From positions 620,001-684,000 of the forward strand of contig JALJCS010000030.1 in assembly GCA_023055355.1 (NCBI GenBank): a stretch of 64,000 nt of DNA. Direction: 5' to 3'. Positions within the stretch are counted from its first letter, which is position 1. The number at the start of each line of letters is the position of its first letter. The stretch comes from Agelaius tricolor. Taxonomy: Eukaryota; Chordata; Aves; Passeriformes; Icteridae. Shown here piece by piece: positions 9,700-21,571 of the stretch. The notes below the pieces were generated by a model that was not told the origin of the DNA, did no database searches, and was given only the letters and a program-made list of their open reading frames with translations. The translations under genes and the position numbers were made by a program.

Positions 9700-12600
9700 G
9701 GATTCTTTTAATCCATGGTCATGTTTTTCTTGGGATTCTTGTAACCTTTCCCCATTCGTTCAGCCTTTGCCCTCAAGCCTTTGCTGACATTTCAAGTATC
9801 TCGACAAGCTGGAAATGTGTTGTCTTTCTTTATCATGTCATAATTCCCTTCAAAGGCTTGTTTGCCTCAAGTCTTATTTTTGCTGGTTTTCTGCTAGTTC
9901 ATTGTCAGAGGGCAGCAGGTGCTTTGTAAGAGCAAGTACACAATCCTATAGCTTGCTTTTCTTTTGATTTGGCCTGTCCAGAAAACTGAATGACTGAACA
10001 TTTCCGACAGAATTTTCTCTCCCCATTATGTTTCACCGGAAGGGCAGATGCAAATCATCTACTTAAACTCTTGGCACGGAAGAAAATAGTGGTTTGCTGC
10101 TGCATATAGGTAGAAGCTTACAAAAGGAAGGCCTTGGGCTGAGGCCCGATACTTTGGCTAAGTAGAAAAGGACTATGGGAAGGTGAGGCCGCTGAATCAG
10201 AGGTAGATCAACAAGTTCTAGAATCGTCACGTGTTCACAGCGTGGCGTATGATGGTTGGTTGAATGAATTTTGTTATGGCTTAAAGCTATGGAACTGATA
10301 AAGGCCTGAGTGCTTCAAAAGCCTGGTTTTTGCAAAAAAGCAGCTCCCCTCTGCACTTGCCTGGGGACTCTGCATCACTAGGGACCCTCACTCCCAGTTG
10401 GCCAAGGAGATGATCAGTAGGAATGTTGCAGAGCTGCTGTGTCCATATGAATGGAATGGCAAAGAGTGAAGCGGTGGGTATTTTTGGACTTTAATACAAT
10501 GCTGCTGCATTGGTGCCAGTTTAGTCGGTTTTCCATCAGTGGCCTTTCTGTCTAGAAGTACACTGCCCAGAGTCTTTCTAGCATGTGATGCCATTTCCTT
10601 CCTGTTGTTTTAATACCTTCCTTCAGTTGAAAGGATGATACAATCTTTACATTTTGAAGATCCCTGTTAGGAAACACTATGCCAGAGGAGTCATTGCTCC
10701 CTTTTCTTCTGCCTCCTTTGTAATTTTCAGAGACTCATTTCAAATTTCTGCTAATGTCGAGAAGAATACTGAGACTACTCAGCAGGGTTGACGCTCTCAG
10801 CTGCTTTCCTCTTTCATACTGCTTCATACTGTATGTGACTTAATGGCCTGGTTTTGTCATCCGCATTTTGCTGTGATCTGTGAACACAAAAAGAAGTCTT
10901 TGTTTTTTGCAAGAACTACCCCTAGGAGGATTTGTGTTCCTTTTGATTTCTACGGTGTTAGCCCTGTTGCAGAAAAAAAGGAGATGGTACCCTCTTCTTG
11001 TGCTCTCATTCCCTCCTCTCTGCTTTGCATGTCCTAGTTAATCTACTGCCATGACTCATTTGGCATCATCTCATCGTGCAAATTCTGCACAGTTGCATGG
11101 ACTTACAAATGCCAGTTGCCAAGGAGCTAATATAACCATTCAAAGATTAAAGAATTGTAGGGCTGGGCAAGTTCAGCTGCTGAAACTGTAAGTGGTTAAG
11201 TCATGCCATATTAAAGAGACAGAGCAAAGCAGTTCATCTAGGACTTTCAACTGGACACCTCTGAGAATAACAGCTTGACAGCAATGACACAGCCATCTTC
11301 CTAGCTGTATTCCAGAAAGAGAAAAGGGACACCTTCAATGGTTAAGATGTTTGGCATGAGAAAACAGCAAGAAATGTAGCACAAAATACTTGAGCCAGAT
11401 CAAGTGCGTTTTTCTCGTGAGAATTTTGCAGTTGTTCTTTCTTGTCTGTGCCTTTACTTTTCACAGAAGACAGGGAGGGCGTTTAATTATTATTGTTCTT
11501 TTGTTTTCTATTCTTGGCCTCCCTCTTTCCACCTGCCATTAACAATTTTGCCTTTCTTGACTGGCTTGTCTTTCTTTACTTCTAGAAGGTTGCATGAGGT
11601 CCTCCAACCTTGTCATAAACATTCGCAGACAGTGGAAAGGAGTAGAAGGTACATCTAAATGCACAAAACAGACCCAGAAAAATAGAGTTTTTTTACAGTC
11701 TTCTGTGAGAACAAGATATCTTTGAACTGAGTAATGCTTTAACTTTTAGTCCGCTCATTACTATTATTACAAGTGTTTGGCCTTTAGTACATAGCCTTTG
11801 AAATCATCCAGCCCAATATTTTTGGCTAATTTTGTTTTAGTTCTCTCGGGGACTATGTTTCTTAAGGAATAGTCCAGAGCGAGAGCGTCCACGTTAGAGT
11901 TATGCTGCCATAATAAAAGCGTCGTAAATTCTGGTACAGTTTGTGCTGGTAATAGGTCTAGGAAAGAAAGGTTTTACATCTTTTTTGACTTTCAAATGTA
12001 ACCATTATTTGAAACAGTTAAGAGTTGGGCTTTCCCCCCCTCCAAAATACTTCTCTCTGGAATGTTACTCAGGGATTACACATAAAAGCTCACCCCGTAA
12101 AATATGTTGCGGATAATCTGCAGTAAGCGCAGCGTAGCAGCTAGAGATGATTATGTGAGTTAAATGACATTCCTTCCTTCTGCGGTGATGGAAACTCTGT
12201 CTAGGCAGACATACTCAACAAAAGTTACCATGGCTTAGCTCCTCTCCTAAACTTCATGTGCATTTTAAAACTTTCCAAGAAGGTGAATTCAAGCTCCTTC
12301 ATTGCTCTGTGCTGGAGTCCCAAGAAAATATCAGTGTGCTTTTTGTCATTTACAGCTGTCATTGCTTAGCTCTTGAACATGAGACTCTCTCATGACTGAT
12401 GAAAGTTGTCTAGTTAAGAGTGGGTCAAAGACACGCTCCTGCTCTAGAAGGAGATGAGAAGGTTTCTGCAGTCTTTGTCATCTCTACTGCTTGTGATTTC
12501 TAGACAAAACCAGTGGGAAGTTTTCTGAAGGCAGTCCAGAAGCTGGCAATATGGACAGCTTACAACCAAACACTTGCTGCACTGCTACCACGGTGATACC

Positions 12601-12867
12601 AGGAAGGACTTAAAAAATTTAAACGGGCAAACAAAGCAGTTGGAAGGAAAAGAACATTAACCATTATTCCATGCTTCTAATATATCCTCCTTTAAGTCAT
12701 CATTTTCATGCAGTTTAACGGCTTGCCTTGGTATCCCTCAAAAGGAATCTGAGACAGAGTAAGCTTTTGAATGCAGTAGATGTGACACGTGCAGGCCAAG
12801 TTGCCTTTGTTGACATCAAATGCCAGTTATGCTTGAGCTACCCTTTGCTTAAGGTACTTCGCTTACA
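9700..12867. other. No gene recognised
   Basis: Mostly AT-rich, single-copy-looking DNA. Short open segments exist on both strands (for example 10843-11037 and 11404-11658), but none has splice sites plus a recognisable protein. Confidence 0.5.
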
Positions 12868-12975
12868 CTAAGAATTTTACTCATCATTGAGCAAATTTTG
12901 CTGTCATGATTGAGTAAATTTTATTCATGATAGAGTGAATTTTACTGTCACTCAGAATTTTACTCTCATGATTGG
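12868..12975. repeat. Degenerate short tandem repeat (ATTTTACTnnCATGATTGAG-like)
   Basis: Variants of AATTTTACT/AATTTTGCT followed by TCATGATTGAG recur about four times at spacings near 25-30 bp. It looks like an old minisatellite. Confidence 0.45.
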
Positions 12976-12978
12976 CAG

Positions 12979-13057
12979 TGAAACTTTTCAAGGAAAGCTC
13001 TGGATAGCAATGTTTGTGAAAAAACAGTATTTTATCTCCTGTATTTGTGTGAAGCAG
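12979..13057 (+). other. Weak candidate exon (phase 2 to 0)
   Basis: The segment runs from a TTGGCAG acceptor to a good GTAAGC donor and encodes ETFQGKLWIAMFVKKQ and onward. It ends at phase 0, which fits the candidate exon at 14101. The product is unrecognised and the call rests only on splice sites and phase. Confidence 0.2.
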
Positions 13058-14100
13058 GTAAGCCTTTTGCTGTCACCAGTGTTGCTTACCCTTTCATGTC
13101 ATATCCCTCTTCATATCCATATTCTGCTGAAGGCTTATTAATCTACTTTAACATTGGCACGTGGAATAAGACTCCTTTTCCTTTTTGAAAGCTAATGTCA
13201 TTTGACCTAGTGACAGTAAATAATTCATTAATTGTAAGTCCCCAGCTAGCATCTTTTACGCATATTCTAACCTTCTAAAGAAGTAACAAAAACACTCTCC
13301 AATACTTGACTTTCTTAAGCACACAAAATGCTTGCCTCCTTTGCAGTTGGCATCTGTAAAATGAACCACATCTCTGCAGTATTTTAACGTGCACCATATT
13401 TAGCCAAGTAATTCAAAAGAAATAAAAAGCAGCCCCTTCAATTTGGAAATATTTTTGAATTGTTTTTGAACATGCAAAACATACCCTTACCGTACGCATT
13501 GCATGCAGATTTAATCGTCGTGAAAGCAAACCCTATGTTTCTGTTTGGATAGCACGGTTTTCCAGTTTCCACAATTGTTCTTGGCACAGTTTTCTACTTA
13601 TGTGACTGTTAGGACACTCACAGGTACTTCTAAGGTACTGTAGTAAGCGGAGAAGGAGGAGAGGTTGTGCCTTATTTCTGGCTTCCTTTGGTTTTCTTTT
13701 TGGTTTTCTTCCTCTTGCTCTTTTTCATGTCACCTTTCTAGATACTGTGATTTAGATTTGCAGTTTACTAAGCTGTGTTTTCTGTCTGGAATTCTTTGAA
13801 ATTCCGAGAGGAACCCCACCGGTAAATATGCATCTTTTTATGATTTGCTAGCTACATAGAAAATCTTCCTGCTGCTCTAAAATGCTTTTATTTGATATGC
13901 ATTTTTATCACCATTCCAATGGAAAGAGAACAATTCCTCTATTCACTGCTTTTGTACGGGATTCAGTTCAATGTGCGCTAACGGTGCAAAAAAGTCCTGC
14001 TGGAAGAAAGGATCTGCATACCAATTGACCAAGACACGTGCTACAAGGGTCTTGGAAAGGTTCAAAGTTTCTCTACCTTTCTGGCAGTCTGTCTTCACAG
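13058..14100. other. No gene recognised
   Basis: AT-rich, intron-like sequence with no transposon seen. Confidence 0.45.
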
Positions 14101-14194
14101 CAGGACTTGATGAGGGATTTTGCTGGCGTTTCTTTGACAGAAAGCAATAACAAAGCAAGCAAAATGGAGCAGCAAAAGAAGATAGCAGCAAAAG
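14101..14194 (+). other. Candidate exon (phase 0 to 1), lysine-rich
   Basis: A pyrimidine-rich acceptor (CTGTCTTCACAG) precedes 31 open codons encoding QDLMRDFAGVSLTESNNKAS and a basic KMEQQKKIAAK end, followed by a GTACAT donor. It leaves phase 1, which matches the start phase of the next candidate at 14717. I do not recognise the protein. Chance is a real alternative. Confidence 0.28.
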
Positions 14195-14716
14195 GTACAT
14201 TATCCCCTCTGTTATTATCATTGTCAAAAGAGATTTTTTCTCGCCATGTTACATCAAATACCTTAGTAGAGCTAAAGACTAGAAAAACGCAGCTCTGTTC
14301 TGGTTCATTAAAAGCAAAGCCATCTGTGGACAGAAGTGCCCAGCGTGATGCTGGGAACTCCTAGCTGGTTTCAATAAGCTGTCTGGAGAACGGCATTTTC
14401 GGTGGGCTTTACTAGCGTGTCTGTAAGGAGGGGGAGTTTATGTGCAGCTTTGAGCCCTGAGAGTGCCATAGGCAAAGAGACCCATCGTGTAGCTCTCTGA
14501 CCAGCCACAGCACACTGAGGCATGATGGATTATTCCCAGAGTTCACGTGGTAGAAAGGTTTTCTGCCCCCGTGAAGGACGACACATCCATTTTCTTGAAT
14601 AGAGCCGTTCTGTAGGTTACAATGGTAACTTGAATTCATCAAGTTTGTGCTATTTGTACAATGGCAGTGAGCTTGGATTCTTAAGCTTCTTGTGTTTGAC
14701 CTGTTTCCTGTTTCAG

Positions 14717-14922
14717 TAAATAGCAAAACTTCCAAGGACTGCAGCGACAAGAAGATGAAGCTGCTAGTGTATTTCAAATGTTTGCCTAATAAAATGGTGA
14801 TTTTTGCACATATTCGCAATGGAAATTTACGGTACCGAAACACCAGCTCTGCTCAGGGCAATTCTGAAATTGACTTGAGCTCTTTTCCCTGTTTCTTAGC
14901 AGGTGAACTGAGATACTTCTAG
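14717..14922 (+). other. Candidate terminal exon, lysine-rich start
   Basis: A good acceptor (CCTGTTTCCTGTTTCAG) opens a frame beginning NSKTSKDCSDKKMKLL once a phase-1 base from the preceding candidate exon is counted, with a stop at 14920. An AATAAA lies inside near 14789. There is no homology I can name. Confidence 0.25.
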
Positions 14923-15317
14923 CTTCCAAGGCAAGGCGTTTGACAGCAGCTTCAAAAAGGCCCAGGCTGTTGGATGAAAAGGTGAAAAAACTGAGGGAAA
15001 TGGGGGGAAATTTCACTTCTGGTTTATGTCATAGATTCAGCCAGATGATCAACAAGCATTAGTTTTATGAGGTACCAGCGTAGTCTTTCACTCTTGCAGA
15101 TCCCCAAAAGCTTAACCATCCAGCAGCTTCTTCCTTGCAACAAGTGCCACAGCCAAAAGCCAGGCCTGGCCGTCACCTTCTCCTCGCAGCCTACAAACTC
15201 TGCCAAACGTACCGGTGCTTCTCACTTTCCTTCTCAGCTACATGGCCAAGCACATCCTCTCCATGTCTCCGAGTCCTTAGTGAAACCAAACAGCGGTTCA
15301 CCTTCAAACAGCTCAGT
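14923..15317. other. No gene recognised
   Basis: Unremarkable sequence. Open frames of about 110-140 codons starting near 15067 and 15135 overlap each other in different frames and have no recognisable content. Confidence 0.4.
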
Positions 15318-15711
15318 GTGCCAGGACAGAAAGATTTCACTGGCCTGTCCCCTTGCTTTTTCCTTGCAGCCTTTTATTTTCAGAGCACACACCAAGGCAT
15401 TGCACTTTGCTTCTCAGCTGAGTGCATTGCCATATTGCTGGAGTCCCACACGTCCATCTCCTTCTCGCACTAACTGCTTCTGTTGAAACATGCTGATGTG
15501 ATGTGCCTTCCTGCTCAGCTATTCACACAGTCACATTCTATGTCCTGCTTGCAGTCTGAATCTAAAAGGAGACGTTTCTGACTATATCTCACAGACACAG
15601 ATGTACCAGGATGAAAAGGTTGCTTGGACCTTGCCACTTACATTCAAAAACATCCATTCACTCCACAATCAAGAGACACCTTTCTTTGCTTTACATCCTG
15701 CAAACTTCACT

Positions 15712-15713
<2 letters not shown>
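15318..15713 (+). repeat. Degenerate interspersed repeat marked by a GTGCCAGGACAGAA box
   Basis: AGTGTGCCAGGACAGAAAG near 15316 and CAGATGTACCAGGATGAAAAG near 15598 are followed by similar pyrimidine-rich text (TTGC, CTTTCC, TTCACTC words). Related boxes occur near 19310, 20115 and 24195. This looks like an old repeat family about 285 bp long, but the alignment is weak by eye. Confidence 0.3.

Positions 15714-15749
<36 letters not shown>
15714..15749. repeat. (CA)18 microsatellite
   Basis: An uninterrupted CA dinucleotide repeat of 36 bp. Confidence 0.98.
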
Positions 15750-15752
<3 letters not shown>

Positions 15753-15889
15753 ACACGAGAGCTACGCACTTTCTTTCTTTCTTTCTTAGCTGCACACACT
15801 CACCTATTTCCCACCTTGACCTCTCTACCACTTCTCCTTCGGCCTTGCTGTGCATGGACATTTCCTGTTAAGATACCCATTGTGTTGCC

Positions 15890-17095
15890 TATCCCTCCCC
15901 CACATTGCCTTGCCTTTCCTACCCAATCTTGCATTTCCTTGTCATTGCTGACAATTCCTTTCTTTTCCCTTGCCTTCCTGACCCATGCATGTCCTTCCCT
16001 TGCCCTTCATAGCAACCCAGTGCCTTGTATTGACTTGCTCACCTATCCTTCTTTTCCTTCCCATTTGTCCAGCTCCAATCTTTCATTTCCTTCTCCTTCT
16101 AGGACTCTTATTGCCTTGTCTCCCTCTCTTTTGTGTTGCCTGGCAAAGCCACCACTTGTCTGGCCTTGCCCTTGAACCCCTTCCTTGCCTTGCATTACCT
16201 TGCTCACCAGTGCCCCACCTGGAATTCACCACCTCTCTTTTTGTGGAATCTCTTCAACATGCATTGCCCTGCCTGCTTCTCCTAGGATTCTCCAGGCTTC
16301 CACTGGCTATTTTTTCTCAAGGCCCAGCGTTTCAGGAGCTTGTGAGAAGAAGCCTGGAGGAGGCCACGTGCAAGCACACCTATCTGTCCTGACAGCTTTC
16401 TTCTGACATCTATGCTTCCATGTCTTGAAGTTTGGACACAAAGTTCATCTTTCACCCTTGGGCTTCAGGGGCAGAATGACAGTTCTTTTGCATACAAAGG
16501 AAAGCAGGCAACCCAAGTGTCTTAGGTGCAGATTAGACATGACCCATGCAAGATCAAGGCTGGACAGAGCGGTCCGTCCGGGCCGCTTTTGTGTACCAGC
16601 AATCTTTGAATGGACCTGCCACTTGCCTTGCATTGGGCAACCAACCAGTTTCCTTGCCATGCCCTGCTCATTCTCCATTGCTTTGCATTCCCTTGCATAC
16701 CCATGCCTCACATTTGACCTGCCTGCAGTTTTCCTACAGGGCTTGGCCTTGCCTAGCCCTTCCGGTTACCATTACCTCCTATGCCCAGCCTTGCCTCTAA
16801 CTTCTGGCACTTGTCTCACCTACCACTCCATTTGCTTTCCCCTCACGGCTTCAGTCTTGCCAACCTGTCCCTTGACTTGCCTACAATTGCCTACACTTGC
16901 TTTGCATTGCCTTACCTGCATGGAAGGCAAGGCAAAGAGTGGTAGACAAGGCAAAGCAAAGCCAGGAAGTTATTGGAAGGGCTAGGCAAGGCAGACATAG
17001 GCAAGCAAGCAAAGCTAGGGTAGGGTAGGCTAGGAAAACTAGGCATGGTACTGGTGGCAAGGCAAAGCCAAGTGACTTGGAGTGCCTTTCCTTGC
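15890..17095. repeat. CCTTGC-rich low-complexity DNA that switches strand near 16920
   Basis: From about 15890 to 16920 the plus strand is full of CCTTGC, TTGCCT and CATTGCC words. From 16921 to about 17095 it carries the complement (GGCAAGGCAAAG words). At the switch, CTTTGCATTGCCTT near 16899 faces AAGGCAAGGCAAAG near 16924, a hairpin with one mismatch. Frames read here are low-complexity by-products. Confidence 0.7.
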
Positions 17096-18461
17096 TTGGG
17101 AAGTAAAAGATATGGTGGCAATGTTGGTAGGGCTGATGATAAGGTATCGTGGGAAGGTATAGTACAGCAAGACATTTCTGTCCTGGTCCTTTCTGTGTAG
17201 GAGCCATTGTTGGACAGAGTCAGTACCGGACGTGGTATGCAACTTTTGCTCAGTAAGTTCCTGAAGGAGAACAGCAATGCTTTCTCATGGGAAGGAAAGA
17301 ACTTAGCCCCAGTGTTGGAGGTGCAGATAAGAAGCTGTGTCGTGCAGCTTAAGGGCGGCAGCAACTTTCTATGCTGGCATATTTGGTTTGGAAGCACTGA
17401 CTCAATTTGTACAATCATGGAGTCGGTATCCATCTTTGGAAGGCAGTCTCCTTCCTGCAAGAATCCATTTGGCATGTGTTTTCCACTTTCTCAAGGCAGC
17501 CTTCTTGAAATTCTGCCAGCACACTTCTTTTGGACAAGGTAAAGAGCTGCGCTGGGTCTTGGTGTGCAGCCTAGCTAGTGCCCCGCACAGGTAATGCCCA
17601 ATAACAGTGGTCTGACACCTTTGTAGAGGATCAGGCCCTGGATGCTTTGGATTTTGGAGGAGGGGATGCCATTTCTTTTGAGATGGGCTTCTAGTTCCTC
17701 CTCCCTTTGGCAAAGTTTGGGTGGCCACTTTGGGTGGTCTCAGTGAATTGAAAGGCTTTTCCCAATAGGCAGTTCTCTGGCTTAGAGTTGTTGAACTGTC
17801 AGTGGCAATGCAGAGGCCAGGCCAGGCCTCTGCAGGACAGGGTTTTGTCCCTTGTAGCTTTAGGGACTGTGTGAGCAGTCCCTGGTGCCATCCCATTTGG
17901 ATCCTGACTCTGAGAGATTGAAGGCTTACCGTGGTACCTAGAGCTGAGTAGGAAAGTGGCGATAGCAGGGTGCACGTTTATAGTTTGATGGGTGCAATTG
18001 AAATTGTAGGCAGCAAAGAGCTTTCTCCACCAACAGTTTTGCGAGCTCGGCCAACATTTTCAAGTTTGTTACCAGGCTCTGTGAGAGAGAAAAAGTTTGT
18101 TAGGGCAGAAGATCTGGTGTCGGCCTTTGAGTGTGGGGCAAAGAAGAGTATCCACTTGGAAGGGGAAGATCAGTGACATCTTTTTGTCCTGACACAGTTG
18201 ATTGGAGAGCAGGGACGTTTCTGACTTGGCTGGGTCCTGGGGGTAGTTGTGAGCTGGGCTCAGTGCGTGTCCTGGTTTTGTGAGTTGACAATGCTGTGGT
18301 GTGGTTATTTAGAAGAGCGCTGGCAGTGCCCAGGAAAAAGACAAGCACTTTTCTAGCCCAGCCCCGTTCGTGTGGGAGCAGTGTAGGGACAAGAGCTCCG
18401 CTGTGGATCCTGGCTCTCGGGTACTGACAGAATGGGATCCTGCATGTAGCCCAGAAGGAAG
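17096..18461. other. No gene recognised; contains a short GC-rich inverted repeat
   Basis: This includes a 164-codon open frame on the minus strand (17402-17896) and a 111-codon frame on the plus strand (17207-17542), neither recognised. A near-perfect inverted repeat with TGCAGAGGCC arms lies at about 17809-17834. Confidence 0.4.
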
Positions 18462-18467
18462 AAGAAT

Positions 18468-18879
18468 TGTCGTGAACGGCGGGAGAAATGCGACACACCA
18501 TATGCGTGAATGGCAAATCCCGAAGTTTATTGAAAACTCACACATATTTATATTGGTGTTAATGAAGCTTATACATATTGCAAAAGCTGAGTTCATTATT
18601 GGTTAAAGCACACTTGGATCAACCACACCTACTTCTATCTTCTAATAATTATTTTGCTTCTATGTTTGCATTCTTCCAGCTTCTCTACCTAAGATATCTA
18701 CATTTTCTGGCAAGCGATTTTCTCCCCCGTCTTCCCGTTTCAGAGAAGGTCACTGTGACCTTTGTCAGTGATTGGACACTGGTTGCTTAGTTCCCAGCTT
18801 GTATCCCCTATCCTTATCCATCGGTATCACATCGAAATGTCCTTTCTCAGCTAACCAATTATCCAAAAAGCTCTCTACA
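18468..18879 (-). mobile_element. Solo LTR, 412 bp, 6-bp TSD AAGAAT
   Basis: The element runs TGTCGTGAAC...CTCTCTACA on the plus strand and is flanked by AAGAAT at 18462-18467 and 18880-18885. A TTTATT at about 18526, near the left end, reads as AATAAA on the minus strand, so the sense strand is minus. A 6-bp TSD fits class II (ERVK-like) or alpharetroviral LTRs. No internal region is attached. Confidence 0.82.
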
Positions 18880-18885
18880 AAGAAT

Positions 18886-19299
18886 CATTTCATTGTTGGC
18901 TGCACAGTTTAGAAGCTTCAAAATAAAAGGCAATTGCAGCATGGCCTCTTCATTTTAGAAAGTTTTCTGGGCCATCAGCTGCTCAACATGTAACTTGCAC
19001 CCACTGAACTGCATTCAGCTTCCTGGAGATATGCACTTTCCCTCAAGATCTAGGTACCATCTTGCACTCGAACGCTTGAAGATCCCAAACAGCTTCAAAA
19101 TGTCCAGCGGCTGCTCTCAAAGAAAAAGTCCTACAACAAAAAGGCAGTGCTGGCCATAACGGTCCCTTTGCAGTCTGTCAACCAAACGAAACATACTAGC
19201 GATTCTCACGTACTTTCTCAATGATATATATACGTGCATCAGCACATTCTCTCAAAGTGACAGAGACTATCGCTACAGCCAAGCGTTTTCAGCTGCACT
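18886..19299. other. No gene recognised
   Basis: Single-copy-looking sequence. A short ATATATATACGTGC stretch lies near 19223. Confidence 0.4.
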
Positions 19300-20265
19300 T
19301 CTGACTGACAGATGTGCCAGGACAGAAGGCATTTGCCAACCTACCCTCTTTCCTGTGCAACCTGACATTGGCAGCGCAAATATTTTCACATTCTTTCATT
19401 GTGGCCATGTCCAAAGCAGCTAAAGATCACACAGGTGGAAGTGTCAAGACAGAAGATGTTCTCAAAGTAACTCCTTTTTTTTCTAAACAGCTTTTAAACT
19501 GCGCACAATGCTTTGTATCTTCTTTCCCACATAGACCTGCCCTCACTTTTTCACACTCACATCTTTGTTGCAAACATCCAGCAGCTGTTTGCGTAGAAAA
19601 AGGCTCTAGAAATAAAAGCGAGACTGGGGCTGCACCTTCTGCCTGCCCTGTGTAAGCCACATCAAGCTCACCAGTGCGCTCTGTCCTTCCCTTTTCCGCT
19701 GCAACTACCATTGTGTTCTCTGGATCTCGGAACCTAAAGGTAGGCACATTTGTTTCCACAGAAGGGCCATAGGTAGCGGCACAAATAGCTCTCACTGAAC
19801 TTTAATCCTTACCACTGCCACCATGAGTTTGGTTGGTAGGCCAGTAGGAGTCATGCTCCTTTTACAGCTGGTATGCGGCAGCCACCAGCCCAGTGCTCTT
19901 CGACTCTTGTAACCAATCCTGCTTTTACTCTCCCGGAGGGGATTAGGCATCTGTTTCTCACACAGATCATTGTGGCAGCAGCCAACGGCTCTAGTGCACT
20001 GCTTCTGCCAAAAGACCCTGGGGCCAGGCACTTACCTTCTCAGCACTACGTAGCCCCGTATTCTGCGTCTCTTGTCGTCCAGATCATACCGCAAAGCCTT
20101 TCACAGAGAAAAAATGTGCCAGGACAACAAGCTTGGCTGAAGTGTACCCCTGAAACTGGTGGAAGTTTGTATTTGCACCACATTCAAGGGGCAGTCCTCT
20201 TTCCTATACAACCTGCAAACTGCTGTCTGTTCCCAGTGCCCTCTGCCCGCTCCTTCTTACCTTGA
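19300..20265 (+). repeat. Degenerate repeat region sharing the GTGCCAGGACA box
   Basis: CTGACAGATGTGCCAGGACAG near 19302 and AATGTGCCAGGACAACAAGC near 20113 resemble the 15.3-15.6 kb region. The sequence before the box (CTTCTGACTGACAG) is also similar to that before 15601 (TCTCACAGACACAG). This is suggestive of ancient copies and not proven. Confidence 0.28.
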
Positions 20266-21186
20266 AGTACCATGCCAAAGAGGGCTCTGTGCTGAGGTCT
20301 CAGAAGAAGAGGGAAGCAGATGTGTTTGTAAAGTGGACTGTCTGTTAGTCACTTCCCTCTTCAAAGCAGCGTGTTCCATGCCAAGCAGACAACAAAGCAA
20401 CAAAGGATGAGTGTGACTCTGCATTCAAATCCTGCAATGTTCCCAGAAGTGAATTTCTCTCTTCTATAGGACTGACTTGTATGAAGTGGCGTGGTTGTTT
20501 CCTTCCATTAGAAGGGAAACTCATCTAGCCAGGCTTCATCACCCCCTGCATCTTTTGGGGTAGTTCTTGGAAGAAAATAGAGAGCAACTTTTCCACTCCA
20601 CATGATTCATGTTTCATTCTCTTCCTTCTGTACTTCAGGCAACAAGCTATCAATTCCCTACTCTTTCTATGAAAAGGCATGAAGCTATTAATTAAATTCC
20701 CATAGATATAATAAGGAATCAAAGTCTTTTATGCCTGAAGGGCAGGCCCTTATGGTATGAAAAGTATGGATTGTCAAGGGTGGAAGAAGATCTGTATGAA
20801 AAGGGAGAAAGCCCAGAAGCATGCAGGGATTTTCAGGTATGAAAGGGAAAACGACATTAAATTGTCAAGGGAAAGAAATTGAAAGAGGCAGGAGGGAGAA
20901 GGGAGGTGGAGGAGCCAAATGCTGCCTTTGAGGCAGCTGACACGAGGACCGTCGGCCTCATGAGCAAACAAGAAAACCAAATGAAACTTCACAGCAACCT
21001 CATCCACAACTTAGTGGACAAATGTGCAAACCCATTTCTTCATTTATTATGTGTCTAATATATAGAGAGATGTTCTTCATTCTGACAGAATTTTCAGGGA
21101 GCAAGCTAGTGTAAGGCACCTGGAACCAATGGTGTATTGGAAATGGCCAACATGCAGAACACGCTCCATCCTGAACGCTACCACAG
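20266..21186. other. No gene recognised
   Basis: AT-rich sequence with purine-rich stretches around 20860-20930. No exon or transposon recognised. Confidence 0.45.
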
Positions 21187-21571
21187 CAGAATCACAGGAT
21201 CATAGAATGGCCGGGGTAGACAAAGACCTTAAAGGCCATCTAGTTCTCTGACATGGGCGGGGACACCTTTTACTTGCTCAGGTTGCTCAGAGCCCCATCC
21301 AGCCTGGCCTTGAACACCAGGTTGGGGTGTCCATAACTTCTCCAGGCTCTCTGTGCCAGTGCTTCACCACCCTCACAGGGAAGAATTTCTTCCGAGTATC
21401 TAATTTCAACCTGCCCTCTTTCATTTTGAAGCCATTGCCCATTGTCCTGTCTCCAGAGTTGCTAATGAAGAGTCCCTCTCCTGCTTCCCTTCAGATATTG
21501 GAAGGTGTTGTGAGGTCTCCATGCAACCTTCTCTTCACCAGGCTAAACAGCCCTCATTCTCTCAGCCTGTG
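21187..21571 (-). mobile_element. CR1 LINE 3'-end fragment, minus strand
   Basis: It starts with the complement of the CR1 tail (AGAATCACAGGATCATAGAATGG) and continues with the usual antisense motifs: GGACACCTTTTACTTGCTC, CAGAGCCCCATCCAGCCTGG, AGGGAAGAATTTCTTCC and CCTCATTCTCTCAGCCTGT. About 380 bp of the 3' end is present and no coding frame survives. A solo LTR begins where the CR1 match stops. Confidence 0.93.

Noticed and set aside
17402..17896. 164-codon minus-strand frame
   Set aside because: No domain, no splice sites, no recognised family. It may deserve a protein search but does not meet the standard for a gene call.
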